A stretch of 52,000 bases of DNA from Lachnospiraceae bacterium (GTDB taxonomy: Bacteria; Bacillota; Clostridia; Lachnospirales; Lachnospiraceae). Position 1 is the stretch's first letter, and each line of letters opens with the position of its first letter. The position numbers were made by a program, and so were the translations under genes. This document shows positions 16,755-24,733 of the stretch, piece by piece. The notes beneath the pieces were generated by a model. The model saw only the letters and a program-made list of their open reading frames with translations. It was not told the DNA's origin and searched no databases. Where the stretch lies: the NCBI GenBank assembly GCA_024689465.1, contig JAILDL010000132.1:1-52000 (forward strand), written 5' to 3'.

Positions 16755-16783
16755 ACTATAGCAATTATTTTCTTCTTTGTCAA
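16755..16783 (-). promoter_or_regulatory. sigma-A promoter of the cell-wall hydrolase gene
   Basis: On the minus strand TTGACA (16778-16783), 17 bp, TATAGT (16755-16760). Near consensus. The start site would be about 16748, giving a leader of roughly 110 nt. Confidence 0.75.
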
Positions 16784-16817
16784 ATACTACAAAAAAACTT
16801 AATAACTTTGTGAAAAA

Positions 16818-17057
16818 TTACTTGAGCAATAATTTGCCCAGGAAGATCAGCAGACAAGCACCGATCACGCTGACGATCAGCGTACCGATGATATTGCTTG
16901 CACTGATACCGATCAGACCCAGTACGAAGTTACCTACCACACCACCGATGATACCAAGGATGATGTTTCTTAAAAGGCCTCCCTGTACGCCCATGAACTG
17001 GCCTGCGATCCAACCTGCAAGCGCACCGATGATCAAACTGATGATGATATTTACCAT
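16818..17057 (-). CDS. GlsB/YeaQ/YmgE-family membrane protein
   Basis: 79 residues with three hydrophobic segments (about 4-22, 31-50, 56-77) rich in Gly and Ile, the pattern of the GlsB/YeaQ/YmgE stress-response (transglycosylase-associated) family. These small inner-membrane proteins are induced by general stress in Gram-positives; no biochemical activity is established. GGAGGG lies 9 nt before ATG 17057 and an extended -10 promoter precedes it, so it seems a single-gene unit. It lies between the hydrolase leader and the last gene of the muropeptide array. Confidence 0.85.
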   Translation of the reverse strand: MVNIIISLIIGALAGWIAGQFMGVQGGLLRNIILGIIGGVVGNFVLGLIGISASNIIGTLIVSVIGACLLIFLGKLLLK

Positions 17058-17113
17058 AATAAACTACCCTCCTGTGTATGTGTGCCCTACGTAAAACGGG
17101 CTTCTTTCGTTCT

Positions 17114-17122
17114 ATTATACCA
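17114..17122 (-). promoter_or_regulatory. extended -10 promoter of the GlsB-like gene
   Basis: TGG-TATAAT on the minus strand (TATAAT at 17114-17119). TTCACT 18 bp further up is a fair -35. Confidence 0.55.
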
Positions 17123-17173
17123 TATCCCCGTTCAACCAGTGAAACGGCACGCGGTTGGCGTTCCTGCTGCTCC

Positions 17174-17869
17174 TTAGATCACATCCGGCGCTGCTGCCTT
17201 GGAAAACAGCCCTGCTATGGCTTTTACCCAGCTTAAAAAGGTATCCAGAATGCCCCTCTGTGCTGCCGACAGAGGAACGTTCAAAAGCCCGGTGATGAGA
17301 AGGATCAGCAAAAGATAGGGTGCGTAGGGACGTATCTTCAAAAGCGCCCTTTTACCCCCTTCCGGAAGGATTTCCATAAGAACATTGGAGCCGTCCAGAG
17401 GCGGGATGGGGATCAGATTAAACAGTCCAAGCCCCGCATTGATGGATGCCAGATAAGCCGCAGTCTGCAGGAAATACCGGTAGATCACGTTCTCGGAAGG
17501 GTGTTTGGCCAGCACATAATAAAGCGCCACTCCCACAAAACACCACAGGAAATTCATGGCAGGCCCCGCCAGGGAAACCAGAATGATCCCGGCTTTTGGG
17601 TTTTTGTAGTGCCTGGGATTGACCCGCACCGGTTTTGCCCATCCAAAATGAAAGAACATGAGACACAAAAGGCCCACCAGATCCAGATGCCTTAAAGGAT
17701 TCAGGCTCATGCGGCCATCTGTTTTGGCCGTGGTATCTCCCATCTTGTAGGAGACGGCTGCATGAGCATATTCATGAAAGGTAATGGCCACCAGGATCGC
17801 AGGGCCGATGTAAATGATGTTATAGATCAGTTCGTATAAAAGCTGGTTAAAATATCTTACGGTAAACAT
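17174..17869 (-). CDS. site-2-type M50 membrane metalloprotease
   Basis: 231 residues with about five membrane segments. The zinc site is H32-E-x-x-H36 in FHEYAHA, with the third ligand Asp159 in NLIPIPPLDG, both inside membrane segments as in site-2 proteases of the compact FtsH-independent type (no PDZ domain). It would cut transmembrane helices of an unknown substrate. ATG 17869 has AAGGA 5 nt upstream. Its start overlaps the 3' end of the upstream serine hydrolase gene by 13 nt, so translation is probably coupled and it is the last gene of the muropeptide array. A link to peptide recycling is not evident from sequence. Confidence 0.85.
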   Translation of the reverse strand: MFTVRYFNQLLYELIYNIIYIGPAILVAITFHEYAHAAVSYKMGDTTAKTDGRMSLNPLRHLDLVGLLCLMFFHFGWAKPVRVNPRHYKNPKAGIILVSLAGPAMNFLWCFVGVALYYVLAKHPSENVIYRYFLQTAAYLASINAGLGLFNLIPIPPLDGSNVLMEILPEGGKRALLKIRPYAPYLLLILLITGLLNVPLSAAQRGILDTFLSWVKAIAGLFSKAAAPDVI

Positions 17870-18732
17870 AAACGTCCTTCTAATGCCAGGTACTGATCCA
17901 GTACCATGCGGCTGACCCGCGCCCCGAACACCGTCGCCGGATGATCCGGATAATACTGCCGGTCCGAAAAATCCTTGTTGAGTAGCACGATCACGTATTT
18001 TCCGTAGGGAGTGGAAATAATTCCTCCGTCGTTACGGCATTCATCCATGGAACCGCTTTTGGAAGCCACGTAGATGATCTCTTCCTCATAATTATCGGGA
18101 TCGATGTAATAGGGCGGAAAACTCTTTGTTAACATGGAATTATAGTGCTGCTGTTTGCAAATGGCAAGCATCTGTCTGCTGGCCTCGGGAGAGATGAGCT
18201 CCTCTTTGGCTATGCGGATAAACAGGGATGCATAATCTCTGGGGGTTGTGGTTCCAAGCTTTTCATATTTGGCAAAATCAATGGGATTATGAAGGATCGT
18301 ATCCTTGCAGCCCAGTCTCTTAATGCAGGCATTGATCTCCTGAAGGCCCAGATATTCGATCATCATGTTGGTGGCAATGTTGTCGCTGACAATGATCATC
18401 AGGGTGGTTACGTTTAAAACCGTCAGCTCCGTACCGATCTCCAGGGAACTGAGAACACCGCTTCCATCGATCACATGCTCCTTCTTATACACCAGTTTAT
18501 CCGTGAGGGATGCTTTTTTCTTCTGGATGGCATCAAATAAGGCCGCCATAATGAACATTTTGATGGTACTGGCGGTTTCGTATGGCTCATCGGGATGCAT
18601 GGTGATCACGTTTCCCTTAAGGTCATCGATATAGATACCCATGGTCCCGTCATAACTTTTGATCTCTGCTTCGATGCGTTTTTCCAGGGTCAGTCTGGGG
18701 TCTGTCATAAGTTTTCTATCCTCTTTTTCCAT
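17857..18732 (-). CDS. class A beta-lactamase-fold serine hydrolase (copy 2)
   Basis: 291 residues. Penicillin-recognising motifs are present: S55-T-I-K58, S116-D-N118 and K225-S-G227. The Glu166 motif (ExxLN) of true class A beta-lactamases is not visible, so antibiotic hydrolysis is doubtful. No signal peptide is seen in any start choice, which suggests a cytosolic peptide- or ester-cleaving role. Start is uncertain: ATG 18732 (AAAGG 12 nt upstream), ATG 18708 (GAGG 11 nt upstream), or as far as 18780, which would overlap the dipeptidase gene. It sits 16 nt after the M19 dipeptidase and is paralogous in design to the hydrolase that opens the operon. Confidence 0.75.
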   Translation of the reverse strand: MEKEDRKLMTDPRLTLEKRIEAEIKSYDGTMGIYIDDLKGNVITMHPDEPYETASTIKMFIMAALFDAIQKKKASLTDKLVYKKEHVIDGSGVLSSLEIGTELTVLNVTTLMIIVSDNIATNMMIEYLGLQEINACIKRLGCKDTILHNPIDFAKYEKLGTTTPRDYASLFIRIAKEELISPEASRQMLAICKQQHYNSMLTKSFPPYYIDPDNYEEEIIYVASKSGSMDECRNDGGIISTPYGKYVIVLLNKDFSDRQYYPDHPATVFGARVSRMVLDQYLALEGRLCLP

Positions 18733-18748
18733 AATGTTTTTCTGCCTT

Positions 18749-19768
18749 TTACAGCAGTTCTTTGTATAGACGGAGCACATTTTTATGAAAGATCTTCTCG
18801 ATCTCTCCTGTGGAAAAGCCTTCTTTTTCCAGCGCCTGCTCTAATAAAGGAAGCTTGCTGCAATCATCCATCTCCAGGTTTCGTGAGATCCCGTCAAAAT
18901 CCGATCCCAGGCCCAGGCACTCCATCCCGCCCATATCGGTGATATACCGTGCATGCTTTGCCATGGTCTCCACCCTGCTTTGGCAGGCTTCTTCCGTGGG
19001 TGCTTCTTCCAGGAAGCTTCCGCAATAGTTAAGCCCAATGACACCGCCCCTCTCACCGATCTTGCGGATCATATCGTCCGTCAGATTCCGGCAGTGCCTG
19101 CAAAGGGCTCTGGCATTGGAATGACTGGCCACAAAAGGCTTTTTCGTATGTTCGTACAGATCGTAAAATCCGCCGTCGGATAAGTGGGAAACGTCCAGGA
19201 TCATGCCGATCTTCTCACACTCTTCCACCAGCGCGATCCCCTTTTCCTTTAATCCCCGGTCTGTCACCGGCTCACAGGGAAACACTTTGTGCACGTTCCT
19301 GGAAACCACGTTGGGATAGGCCAGATCGTTTTCATGGTTCCAGGTAAGGGTCATCATACGGGCTCCCAGACGGTACAGATCCCTTAAAAATCGGAGATTT
19401 CCCTTGGTAACCTGTCCCTCCTCCAGAGAGATCATGGCCGCCATCTTTCCCTGGGCTTTTGCGCTTTCAATATCCGCCCAGGTTTTTACCGGGAGGATCT
19501 TATCCTGGTTTTTCTCCATTTCCTCATAAAAGATATCGATGAGCTTTAGCACGGATTCCAAAGGATCCATCCCGCTTCCCATATTGACGAACATGGCAAA
19601 GTTCTGGAGGAAATAATCCCCCTTTTCCATTTTTTCCAGGTCAATATGCAACCGGTTTTTCCGCAGCTCCTGGGGGGCATCTATGTCTGCATGCTCACTT
19701 TCTCCCGTTTGTTCCCGGGAATACCAGATCTCGGAAATGGTATCACAATGCATGTCAACGACTTTCAT
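18749..19768 (-). CDS. membrane-dipeptidase-family (M19) zinc dipeptidase
   Basis: 339 residues, the length of the M19 renal-dipeptidase family. Metal ligands are visible: H7-x-D9 (DMHCDT), the bridging Glu in ISLEEG near 116, His in DVSHLS near 193 and in ASHSN near 214, and the GSDFDG motif near 290. It cleaves dipeptides, including those with a D-residue at the C-terminal side. No signal peptide or anchor, so cytosolic. In this operon it could split the L-Ala-L-Glu or L-Ala-D-Glu dipeptides released by the endopeptidase. AGAGG is 5 nt before ATG 19768; a 55-nt gap from the NlpC/P60 gene may hold a weak internal promoter (TATTAT). Confidence 0.85.
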   Translation of the reverse strand: MKVVDMHCDTISEIWYSREQTGESEHADIDAPQELRKNRLHIDLEKMEKGDYFLQNFAMFVNMGSGMDPLESVLKLIDIFYEEMEKNQDKILPVKTWADIESAKAQGKMAAMISLEEGQVTKGNLRFLRDLYRLGARMMTLTWNHENDLAYPNVVSRNVHKVFPCEPVTDRGLKEKGIALVEECEKIGMILDVSHLSDGGFYDLYEHTKKPFVASHSNARALCRHCRNLTDDMIRKIGERGGVIGLNYCGSFLEEAPTEEACQSRVETMAKHARYITDMGGMECLGLGSDFDGISRNLEMDDCSKLPLLEQALEKEGFSTGEIEKIFHKNVLRLYKELL

Positions 19769-19823
19769 AACAGCCTCTTTCTTCTATAATATAATGTCCA
19801 ATACTTTCCGTGGATCCTCCGGA

Positions 19824-20639
19824 TCAGAACACCGAGCCCGTCGCCTTTAATTTTTCCACCAGGTCGGCGCGGTATAGGGGATCTGCAGGATCAAAACTGT
19901 TGATCACTACGCCGTCGCTGCCGGCTTTTCCGGTGGAATGGATATAGCGGTCTTCTCCGATATACATGGCGATGTGCCCCGGAAAATATAAGGCATCTCC
20001 CGGCTTCTTCTTATCAAAAGGGATCTCCTTCATGGGAAAACCTTCCTTTAACTGAGCATCCCGGTAGATGATGATCCCATTCAGCAGATAGGCCATGGAT
20101 ACCAGGCCGGAGCAGTCAATTCCCAGAGGGCTTTTGCCCCCCCATCGATACTGAGTCCCCAGATAGCTCCTGGCTGTCTCCACCAGATCGCTTCGAAGAT
20201 CTTCCTCCTCCTGATCCGGCTGCTTTTTAAGAGGCATCAAAAAGCTATCCCTTGTATATCCTGTCTGTCCGTCTGCCAGCTCTACCTGTACCCAGCCTTC
20301 TTCCGGGGCATCTTCCAGCCTTTTTAAAAGGCCGCCCCTTGTCAGCTCCATGACGCAGGATCCCTGCACTTTCGGGGCATCCAGCACATCCGCATATTGT
20401 TTTTTGACCACATAAAGAGTACCCTGCTGCCACTTGGACACCAGGGTTTTATCTGTGATCAGATCTTCTTTTTTTACATAGCCTTCATAGCGGTAGAAGG
20501 TCCTGACCAGGACAAATTCTCCGCTCTCTTCCAGAATATCCGCCTCCATGCCGTATAACATTTCGTCAATAAGCTCGGATCCTTCCGCAGGCTCCTTATA
20601 GAGCCCGGTAATGGTACGCCCTGCAATGGCCCGTTCCAT
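19824..20639 (-). CDS. NlpC/P60 endopeptidase with SH3-like repeats (YkfC-like)
   Basis: 271 residues. Two SH3b-like segments (about 5-60 and 70-135) precede an NlpC/P60 domain with Cys176 (WGGKSPLGIDCSGL), His222 (GHIAMYIG) and His234 (YIHSTG). The layout and the lack of a signal peptide match B. subtilis YkfC, the cytosolic gamma-D-glutamyl-L-diamino-acid endopeptidase that cuts murein peptides with a free N-terminal L-Ala. Position 13 nt after the OppF gene supports a role in processing imported muropeptides into L-Ala-D-Glu plus a diamino-acid fragment. GGAGG lies 6 nt before ATG 20639. Confidence 0.85.
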   Translation of the reverse strand: MERAIAGRTITGLYKEPAEGSELIDEMLYGMEADILEESGEFVLVRTFYRYEGYVKKEDLITDKTLVSKWQQGTLYVVKKQYADVLDAPKVQGSCVMELTRGGLLKRLEDAPEEGWVQVELADGQTGYTRDSFLMPLKKQPDQEEEDLRSDLVETARSYLGTQYRWGGKSPLGIDCSGLVSMAYLLNGIIIYRDAQLKEGFPMKEIPFDKKKPGDALYFPGHIAMYIGEDRYIHSTGKAGSDGVVINSFDPADPLYRADLVEKLKATGSVF

Positions 20640-20652
20640 AGTTTCCTCCTGA

Positions 20653-21591
20653 TCACTGTTTTTGTTCCATCATTTTTCGATAGGACTGCAATTCCTCCTG
20701 ATTAGCCAGGATGTAGTGATCCTCTTTTAATTTACACCATTCCGGCTGGTCCTTGTCATAATGATGCACGGAAGGGTCGTAAACCACCAGTTCCTTACTT
20801 CGTTCCGCAATGGGGTTTGGTACGGGGATCGCAGATAACAGCGCTCTGGTATAAGGATGCAGGGGATTTTGGAAAAGCTCCTCTGTCTCTGCCAGCTCTA
20901 CGATCTTTCCCTTGTGGATCACGGCGATGCGGTCGGTGATGAACCGCATGACCGACAGATCATGGGCAATGAAGATATAGGTCAGTCCCTTTTCCTTCTG
21001 CAGCTTATCCAGCAGATTCAGTACCTGGGCACGGATGCTCACATCCAGTGCGGAAATGGGCTCATCTGCGATGATCAGCTCCGGTTGCATGATCAGGCTC
21101 CTTGCGATACCGATCCTCTGCCTTTGTCCACCGGAAAATTCATGGGGAAAGCGACTGGCAAATTCCGGCAAAAGGCCGACTTCCTGCAGTGCTTCATCCA
21201 CACGCTTATCATACCCTTCCTGGGTCATTTTTTCCACGTTCATCAGGCCTTCGCTGACAATGTAGCTGACCTTGGCCCGCTCATTTAGCGACGCCATGGG
21301 ATCCTGAAAGATCATCTGGATCTCCCGGGTGATCTGGTGATCCAGTTCTTTGGAGATCTTTCCGTTGATCTTCTGCCCCTTATAGAGGATCTCTCCGGAG
21401 GACGTGGGATAGATCCGCATGATGCTCCGGCCGATGGTGGTCTTTCCGCTTCCGGATTCCCCTACAATGCCGAAGGTTTCTCCCCGATGCACCTGAAAGG
21501 AAACGTGGTGCACGGCTTCAAATTTATTTTTTCCGCTGCCGAACGTTACGGAGACGTTCTGCACATCCAGTAATACTTCTTTTTGTTCCAT
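20653..21591 (-). CDS. oligopeptide ABC transporter ATPase (OppF/DppF type)
   Basis: 312 residues. Walker [10 protein letters not shown] at 44-52, Q-loop in [11 protein letters not shown], signature [12 protein letters not shown] near 155, Walker B IIADEP, H-loop in AHDLSV. The C-terminal oligopeptide-transporter extension ([13 protein letters not shown] and following) is present. It powers peptide import with OppD as a heterodimer at the inner face of the membrane. The start ATG 21591 has AAGGA 7 nt upstream and lies 10 nt after the OppD stop. Confidence 0.9.
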   Translation of the reverse strand: MEQKEVLLDVQNVSVTFGSGKNKFEAVHHVSFQVHRGETFGIVGESGSGKTTIGRSIMRIYPTSSGEILYKGQKINGKISKELDHQITREIQMIFQDPMASLNERAKVSYIVSEGLMNVEKMTQEGYDKRVDEALQEVGLLPEFASRFPHEFSGGQRQRIGIARSLIMQPELIIADEPISALDVSIRAQVLNLLDKLQKEKGLTYIFIAHDLSVMRFITDRIAVIHKGKIVELAETEELFQNPLHPYTRALLSAIPVPNPIAERSKELVVYDPSVHHYDKDQPEWCKLKEDHYILANQEELQSYRKMMEQKQ

Positions 21592-21601
21592 GGCTTTTTC
21601 C

Positions 21602-22648
21602 TTATACCTGTACGGTCTTCAGCTCTTTTAACCGGCGGATGTTTTCCGGCGGGTCCACCTTCGGCGCCCTGGGGTCCATCAGCCAGCTTCTGACCTTATG
21701 ACTGGGCGAAACCTCAAAGTAGGGAGGGCGCTTGATAAAGTCGATCTGCAGTGCATGGGGATTTCTCGGTGCAAAGGCATCTCCCTTGATCTCCGTAAAG
21801 AGATTGGGCGGATTTCCGGGGATGGAATACAGGTCCGTTCCCTTAACGCCCAGCTGGGGCATGGAGGAAAGAAGCGCCCATGTGTAAGGATGCTTTGGAT
21901 CAAAGAAAATATCCTCGCTTGTTCCCACCTCGATGATATCTCCTGCATACATGACGGCGATCCGATCTGCTATATTGGCCACCACGCCCAGATCGTGGGT
22001 GATAAATACAATGGTCAGATTGTATTTTTTCTTCATTTCCTTTAAGACCTTCAGGATCTGCGCCTGAATGGTCACATCCAGAGCGGTGGTCGGCTCATCG
22101 CAGATCAGGATCTCGGGACGGCAGGCGATGGCAATGGCAATGACCACTCTCTGCCGCATACCGCCGGAAAACTCGTGGGGATACTGTTTGTATCTCCTCT
22201 CCGGATCATCAATGCCTACTTCCTGCAGATACATCTGCGCTTCCTTTTTGGCAGCCTGAGCCGGAATGCTCTTATCCCGCATGCGGATGGCTTCGCAGAT
22301 CTGATCCCCGATGGTCTTTAAGGGATTTAAGGAGGTCATGGGCTCCTGCATGATCATGGCGATCTCTTTGCCCCGGATCTGCAACCACTCCTTTTCCGTG
22401 GTATATTTGGCCAGATCTTTTCCTTCGTAGTAAAGGGAGCCTTTGGTGATCTTTCCGTTGGCATCCAGCAGGCCGTTAAAGGTTTTGGTAAATACGGATT
22501 TTCCGCTACCGGATTCTCCTACGATGGCCAGGGATTCTCCCCGGTAGATGTCCAGACTGACGCCCCGGATGGCGGTGAGGATCTGCCCCCGCAGGTCAAA
22601 TTGTACTTCGATATCCTTTGCGGAAAGGATGATGTCGTTTTTGTTCAT
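21602..22648 (-). CDS. oligopeptide ABC transporter ATPase (OppD/DppD type)
   Basis: 348 residues. Walker A GESGSGKS at 44-51, FSGGMRQRV signature, [11 protein letters not shown]alker B, and the OppD-type C-terminal region with [13 protein letters not shown]. Partner of OppF. Only one Cys-poor C-terminal tail is seen; the four-cysteine Fe-S motif found in some DppD proteins is not apparent. ATG 22648 has AAGGAG 9 nt upstream and lies 13 nt after OppC; the frame extends to 22747 but that would overlap OppC by 86 nt. Confidence 0.9.
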   Translation of the reverse strand: MNKNDIILSAKDIEVQFDLRGQILTAIRGVSLDIYRGESLAIVGESGSGKSVFTKTFNGLLDANGKITKGSLYYEGKDLAKYTTEKEWLQIRGKEIAMIMQEPMTSLNPLKTIGDQICEAIRMRDKSIPAQAAKKEAQMYLQEVGIDDPERRYKQYPHEFSGGMRQRVVIAIAIACRPEILICDEPTTALDVTIQAQILKVLKEMKKKYNLTIVFITHDLGVVANIADRIAVMYAGDIIEVGTSEDIFFDPKHPYTWALLSSMPQLGVKGTDLYSIPGNPPNLFTEIKGDAFAPRNPHALQIDFIKRPPYFEVSPSHKVRSWLMDPRAPKVDPPENIRRLKELKTVQV

Positions 22649-22661
22649 GTTCCCGCTCTCC

Positions 22662-23663
22662 TTACGAGATGTGATTCTTGGGATCGGCTGCATCGGAAAA
22701 GGCATTTCCGATAATGTAGAAGGATATGGTAACAATGGAAACCACAATGGTGGGGAAGATCAGCTGGTAACGGAGCGATGCGCTCATCATCAGCTGTCTG
22801 CCGTCATCGATCAGTCGTCCCAGAGAAGGGATGTTGGTGGGAAGACCTAAACCGATGTAGGTAATAAATACCTCATTTCCAATGGCTTCCGGTACGGTCA
22901 GGGCCATACGCAGCATGATCACGGATACCAGATAGGGTAACAGGTTCCTGGTAATGATCTTCTGGGTAGGGGTTCCTACGCAGCGGGATGCCAGGTTGTA
23001 TTCCCGGTCCCGGATGATCAGCACCTGATTTCGGATGAAACGGGCCATCTGGATCCAGCGGGTCAGACACATGGCAAAGATCAGGGTGGGCACACCGGGT
23101 TTCATGATATAGGAGATCAGGATCAGGATAATGGTATTGGGAATATTATCCAGAATGTTATAGATCTCGGTGAAGAACCAGTCCAGCTTTCGCACATAGC
23201 CCCACAAAACGCCTACCACGATACCGATCAGCGCTTCGATCATGGCTACACAGATACCGATCATCATGGAATTACGGGTACCTGCCCAGATACGGGCCCA
23301 CAGATCCTGGCCGATGGAATTGGTTCCAAACCAGAACTGACTGCAGGGTTCAATGTTCCGGAACTGAAGGCCGGATGTATCGTTGTTGATATAGTTGGGA
23401 TCATATTGTCCCGGCAGGAAGGGCTGGATCAGGGTAAAGAGCAAAATACCCAGGACCACCCAGACCAGGGCGACGGCTACCTTGTTTTTCCGAAATGCAC
23501 GGAAGGTACTCTTCCAATAGGAATAATTGCTGTAAGCAGTCTTTTCGCTTCTGTCCCTGTCATACTCTGCAAAGGAAAACAGCTGCTCGTCGGACATATT
23601 TTCAATATGTTCTTCTACCTGCTTCTCCAGCTTACTGACGGTCTTACTCTTATACCGAAGCAT
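22662..23663 (-). CDS. oligopeptide ABC transporter permease (OppC/DppC type)
   Basis: 333 residues: an 80-residue cytosolic N-terminus, then about six membrane segments. The EAA loop that docks the ATPases reads EYNLASRCVGTPTQKIITRN near 225-245, slightly divergent from the usual ARALGAS. The GTNSIGQDLWAR sequence near 115 is characteristic of OppC/DppC. Forms the channel with OppB. The start overlaps the OppB stop by one base (TGATG), so translation is probably coupled. The long N-terminal extension is unusual but belongs to many Clostridial members. Confidence 0.9.
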   Translation of the reverse strand: MLRYKSKTVSKLEKQVEEHIENMSDEQLFSFAEYDRDRSEKTAYSNYSYWKSTFRAFRKNKVAVALVWVVLGILLFTLIQPFLPGQYDPNYINNDTSGLQFRNIEPCSQFWFGTNSIGQDLWARIWAGTRNSMMIGICVAMIEALIGIVVGVLWGYVRKLDWFFTEIYNILDNIPNTIILILISYIMKPGVPTLIFAMCLTRWIQMARFIRNQVLIIRDREYNLASRCVGTPTQKIITRNLLPYLVSVIMLRMALTVPEAIGNEVFITYIGLGLPTNIPSLGRLIDDGRQLMMSASLRYQLIFPTIVVSIVTISFYIIGNAFSDAADPKNHIS

Positions 23664-24604
23664 CAGCGTACCCCTCCTTTCTTACCGAAGGAGATACGGG
23701 GATCCACAATGGTCATCAGGATATCTCCCAGAAGGAGACCGATCACACCTACGGTGGCATATAATAACACGATGGCCTGCACCATGTTGTTGTCGTTCTT
23801 CTTGATCACATCCACCAGAAGACCGCCCATACCCGGAATACTGTATAAGGATTCGATGTAGATGGAACCAATGACGGTATTTAAAAAGGATGTGGGCAGA
23901 TACTGCACCAGGGGAACAAAGGCATTGCGGAAAATGTGGTTACGCATGATCCGGCTTTTGGGAACGCCCTTGGCGGTTGCCAGTTTCACGTAGTCCTTGG
24001 TACTCTCATCCACCATGTAACGGCGAAGCCACATGCCGTAATAGGCAATGTTTCCCAGAGACATGGAAAATACCGGCAAAATCCAGCAGCGGATATTGCC
24101 TTCATCAAATAAGAGGGGTACACCCAGGAGCGTGGTGCCGTAGAGCTGAATGAACAGATAGTAAACGACGGCAGGGACTGCCTGTATAAAGACGATAAAG
24201 ACCGTTCCCAGTTTATCCGGCCATTTTCCCTTATGTCCTGCCATCCATGTTCCCAGGGGAAGCCCCACGCATAAAGACAGCAGAATGGACAGACTGCCCA
24301 GACGGACGGAAATGGGGATCTTTTTCTTTAAGATCTCCACCACGGCCACATTGGAACGATACCGTCTGCTCATTCCAAGGTCTCCGTGAAGAAGCTGCTG
24401 ATAGAAATGGAGGATCTGCACCGGCATGGGATCCGTCAGGCCCATTTCCCGAAGGCCCACCTGGATCTGTTCTTCCGTCAGTTTTTCGTAATTCTCAAAA
24501 TATCCCTCTATGGGCATCAGGCGCAGTAAAATGAACACCAGGGTCACGATGACGACCAAAGTCAGCAAAGACCTGCCCATTCGTTTTCCAAGATACTGAA
24601 TCAT
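23663..24604 (-). CDS. oligopeptide ABC transporter permease (OppB/DppB type)
   Basis: 313 residues with the N-terminal segment MIQYLGKRMGRSLLTLVVIV and six membrane spans; the EAA loop is in DYVKLATAKGVPKSRIMRNH near 205-225. The periplasmic stretch after the first span (LTEEQIQVGLREMGL) is the family's usual one. Second permease half with OppC. GGAGG lies 5 nt before ATG 24604. A strong terminator separates it from the upstream binding-protein gene, so the permease and downstream genes should be transcribed by read-through or from an unseen promoter. Confidence 0.9.
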   Translation of the reverse strand: MIQYLGKRMGRSLLTLVVIVTLVFILLRLMPIEGYFENYEKLTEEQIQVGLREMGLTDPMPVQILHFYQQLLHGDLGMSRRYRSNVAVVEILKKKIPISVRLGSLSILLSLCVGLPLGTWMAGHKGKWPDKLGTVFIVFIQAVPAVVYYLFIQLYGTTLLGVPLLFDEGNIRCWILPVFSMSLGNIAYYGMWLRRYMVDESTKDYVKLATAKGVPKSRIMRNHIFRNAFVPLVQYLPTSFLNTVIGSIYIESLYSIPGMGGLLVDVIKKNDNNMVQAIVLLYATVGVIGLLLGDILMTIVDPRISFGKKGGVR

Positions 24605-24628
24605 ACTTCCTCCAAACTACTGAATCTC

Positions 24629-24662
24629 AAAAAAGTCCCGGTGGAAGGTTTCCCACCGGGAC
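24629..24662 (-). terminator. strong terminator between binding protein and permease genes
   Basis: On the minus strand GTCCCGGTGG and CCACCGGGAC form a perfect 10-bp stem with an 8-nt loop followed by TTTTTT. It lies inside the operon, 72 nt after the binding-protein stop and 25 nt before the permease start. Confidence 0.9.
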
Positions 24663-24733
24663 CGATAATCCACTTACTATTATAACGAATTTCCCTTAAG
24701 ATGCTTCATAAAAATACATGAATTGTGGAATTT

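Noticed and set aside
22649..22747. Extended N-terminus of the OppD-like protein
   Set aside because: The extension overlaps OppC by 86 nt and lacks a ribosome site; ATG 22648 has AAGGAG at suitable distance.
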